This document shows, piece after piece, positions 6,292 to 7,002 of a stretch of DNA of 7,002 bases. A program made the position numbers and the translations under genes. This stretch comes from Acidobacteriota bacterium (GTDB lineage: Bacteria > Acidobacteriota > Polarisedimenticolia > QHYA01), in NCBI GenBank assembly GCA_003223995.1, contig QHYA01000124.1:1-7002 (forward strand), written 5' to 3'. The notes beneath the pieces are model-generated. The model saw nothing but the letters and a program-made list of their open reading frames with translations. It had not been told where the DNA came from and made no database searches. The first letter of the stretch is position 1, and the number at the start of each line of letters is the position of its first letter.

Positions 6292-7002
6292 ATGACACAG
6301 ACGAGACGGAACTTCCTGAGAGGCATGGCTGGGCTGGGGAGCGCTGCTGTGGTGGGCCAGCTTCTGGACGACTCCCTGCTCCGGGTCCTCGCGGCGCAGC
6401 CTGCGACCTTCGGTCGATCCGACGAGGAGATCGCGGCCGACGAGGACTACTGGAGGGAGATCCAGCAGGCCTTCGCCGTCGATCGGAGCATCATCAACCT
6501 GAACAACGGTGGTGTCTGCCCCTCTCCCAGGGTGGTTCAGGAGGCGCTGAGGCGTTACCTCGAATTCTCGAACAACGCTCCCGCCTACTCGATGTGGCAG
6601 ATCCTCGAGCCCGAGGTCGAGACGGTGAGGCGGCGGCTCGCCCGGGCCTTCGGCTGCGACACCGACGAGCTGGCCATCACGCGAAACGCCAGCGAAGCGC
6701 TCGAGATCTGCCTGCTCGGGCTCGACCTGAAATCGGGGGACGAGGTCCTCACGACAACGCAGGACTACCCCCGGATGCTGACCACCCTGGACCAGCGTGC
6801 TCGGCGCGAGAGAATCGTCGTCCGGAAGGTCCGCTTCCCCACTCCCCCCGGATCGCTCGGCGAGCTGAGGGAGGTCTTCTCCAGGAACCTGACTTCGAAG
6901 ACGAGAGCGATCCTCGTCTGCCACATCACGAACCTCACTGGTCAGATCTTTCCGGTGCGTGAGATCTGCCGGATGGCCCGGCAGCGGGGCATCGAGACGA
7001 TC
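6292..7002 (+). CDS. Class V aminotransferase-fold PLP enzyme with Tat signal (3' truncated)
   Basis: The frame is open from ATG 6292 to the window end (237 codons). GGGGGAA at 6281-6287 can serve as ribosome binding site. The N-terminus is a strong Tat signal (TRRNFLR, residues 4-10, then a hydrophobic stretch to about 36, ending AAQPA). The mature part resembles the isopenicillin N epimerase/cysteine desulfurase-like branch of class V: INLNNGGVCPSP (68-79) at the start of the fold, ITRNASEALEI (129-139) for PLP-phosphate binding, TTQDYP (155-160), and CHITNLTGQIFPV (210-222). The sequence ends at IETI, just before where the family's PLP-binding Asp (in the DGAHA-type motif) and the catalytic Lys should lie, so catalytic competence cannot be judged. 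These exported members are seen in several environmental phyla with unproven substrates; epimerase, desulfurase or lyase activity are all possible. It is divergent from the broken asparaginase, with 180 bases between starts; a shared pathway on amino-acid derivatives is only suggested. Confidence 0.88.
   Translation, partial: MTQTRRNFLRGMAGLGSAAVVGQLLDDSLLRVLAAQPATFGRSDEEIAADEDYWREIQQAFAVDRSIINLNNGGVCPSPRVVQEALRRYLEFSNNAPAYSMWQILEPEVETVRRRLARAFGCDTDELAITRNASEALEICLLGLDLKSGDEVLTTTQDYPRMLTTLDQRARRERIVVRKVRFPTPPGSLGELREVFSRNLTSKTRAILVCHITNLTGQIFPVREICRMARQRGIETI

Overview
The window is a GC-rich bacterial chromosomal segment with tightly packed genes, two Tat-type (twin-arginine) lipid-independent signal peptides and a large secreted protein combining BNR/Asp-box and thrombospondin type 3 repeats. 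This combination, and the style of the secreted protein's C-terminal region, suggests a Gram-negative soil or sediment lineage such as Acidobacteriota or a related phylum. That placement is an inference from general resemblance; no phylogenetic marker was tested.

Layout: (1) 1-2164 (+) is the 3' part of a large extracellular protein with five Asp boxes, a calcium-binding TSP3 array and C-terminal beta-type domains. (2) 2268-3842 (+) is a five-domain S1 RNA-binding protein of the ribosomal protein S1 type; a strong ribosome binding site places its start 39 bases downstream of the longest possible ORF start. (3) 3886-5030 (+) is a compact two-gene toxin-antitoxin-like module. An XRE helix-turn-helix protein with a DUF6922-like C-terminal domain is followed, with an 11-base overlap, by an AbiEii/DUF1814 nucleotidyltransferase. 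A -35 hexamer embedded in a large inverted repeat and an AT-rich palindrome touching the start codon precede the module, suggesting autoregulation and possibly leaderless translation. (4) 5109-6111 (-) is a Tat-exported N4-(beta-N-acetylglucosaminyl)-L-asparaginase (glycosylasparaginase, an Ntn hydrolase) that keeps its catalytic core but is broken by a frameshift and an apparent internal deletion near its C-terminus. (5) 6112-6291 is a divergent intergenic region. (6) 6292-7002 (+) is the 5' part of a Tat-exported class V PLP-dependent aminotransferase-fold protein, cut by the window end.

Functionally the window is a mosaic: an export/extracellular theme at both ends (secreted repeat protein; two divergent Tat substrates that may act on amino-acid or glycopeptide derivatives), a translation-related gene, and a defence or stability cassette inserted between them. 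The most notable items are the unusual architecture and regulatory region of the antitoxin/toxin pair and the decaying asparaginase. I see no CRISPR array, tRNA, rRNA, insertion sequence or prophage signature.
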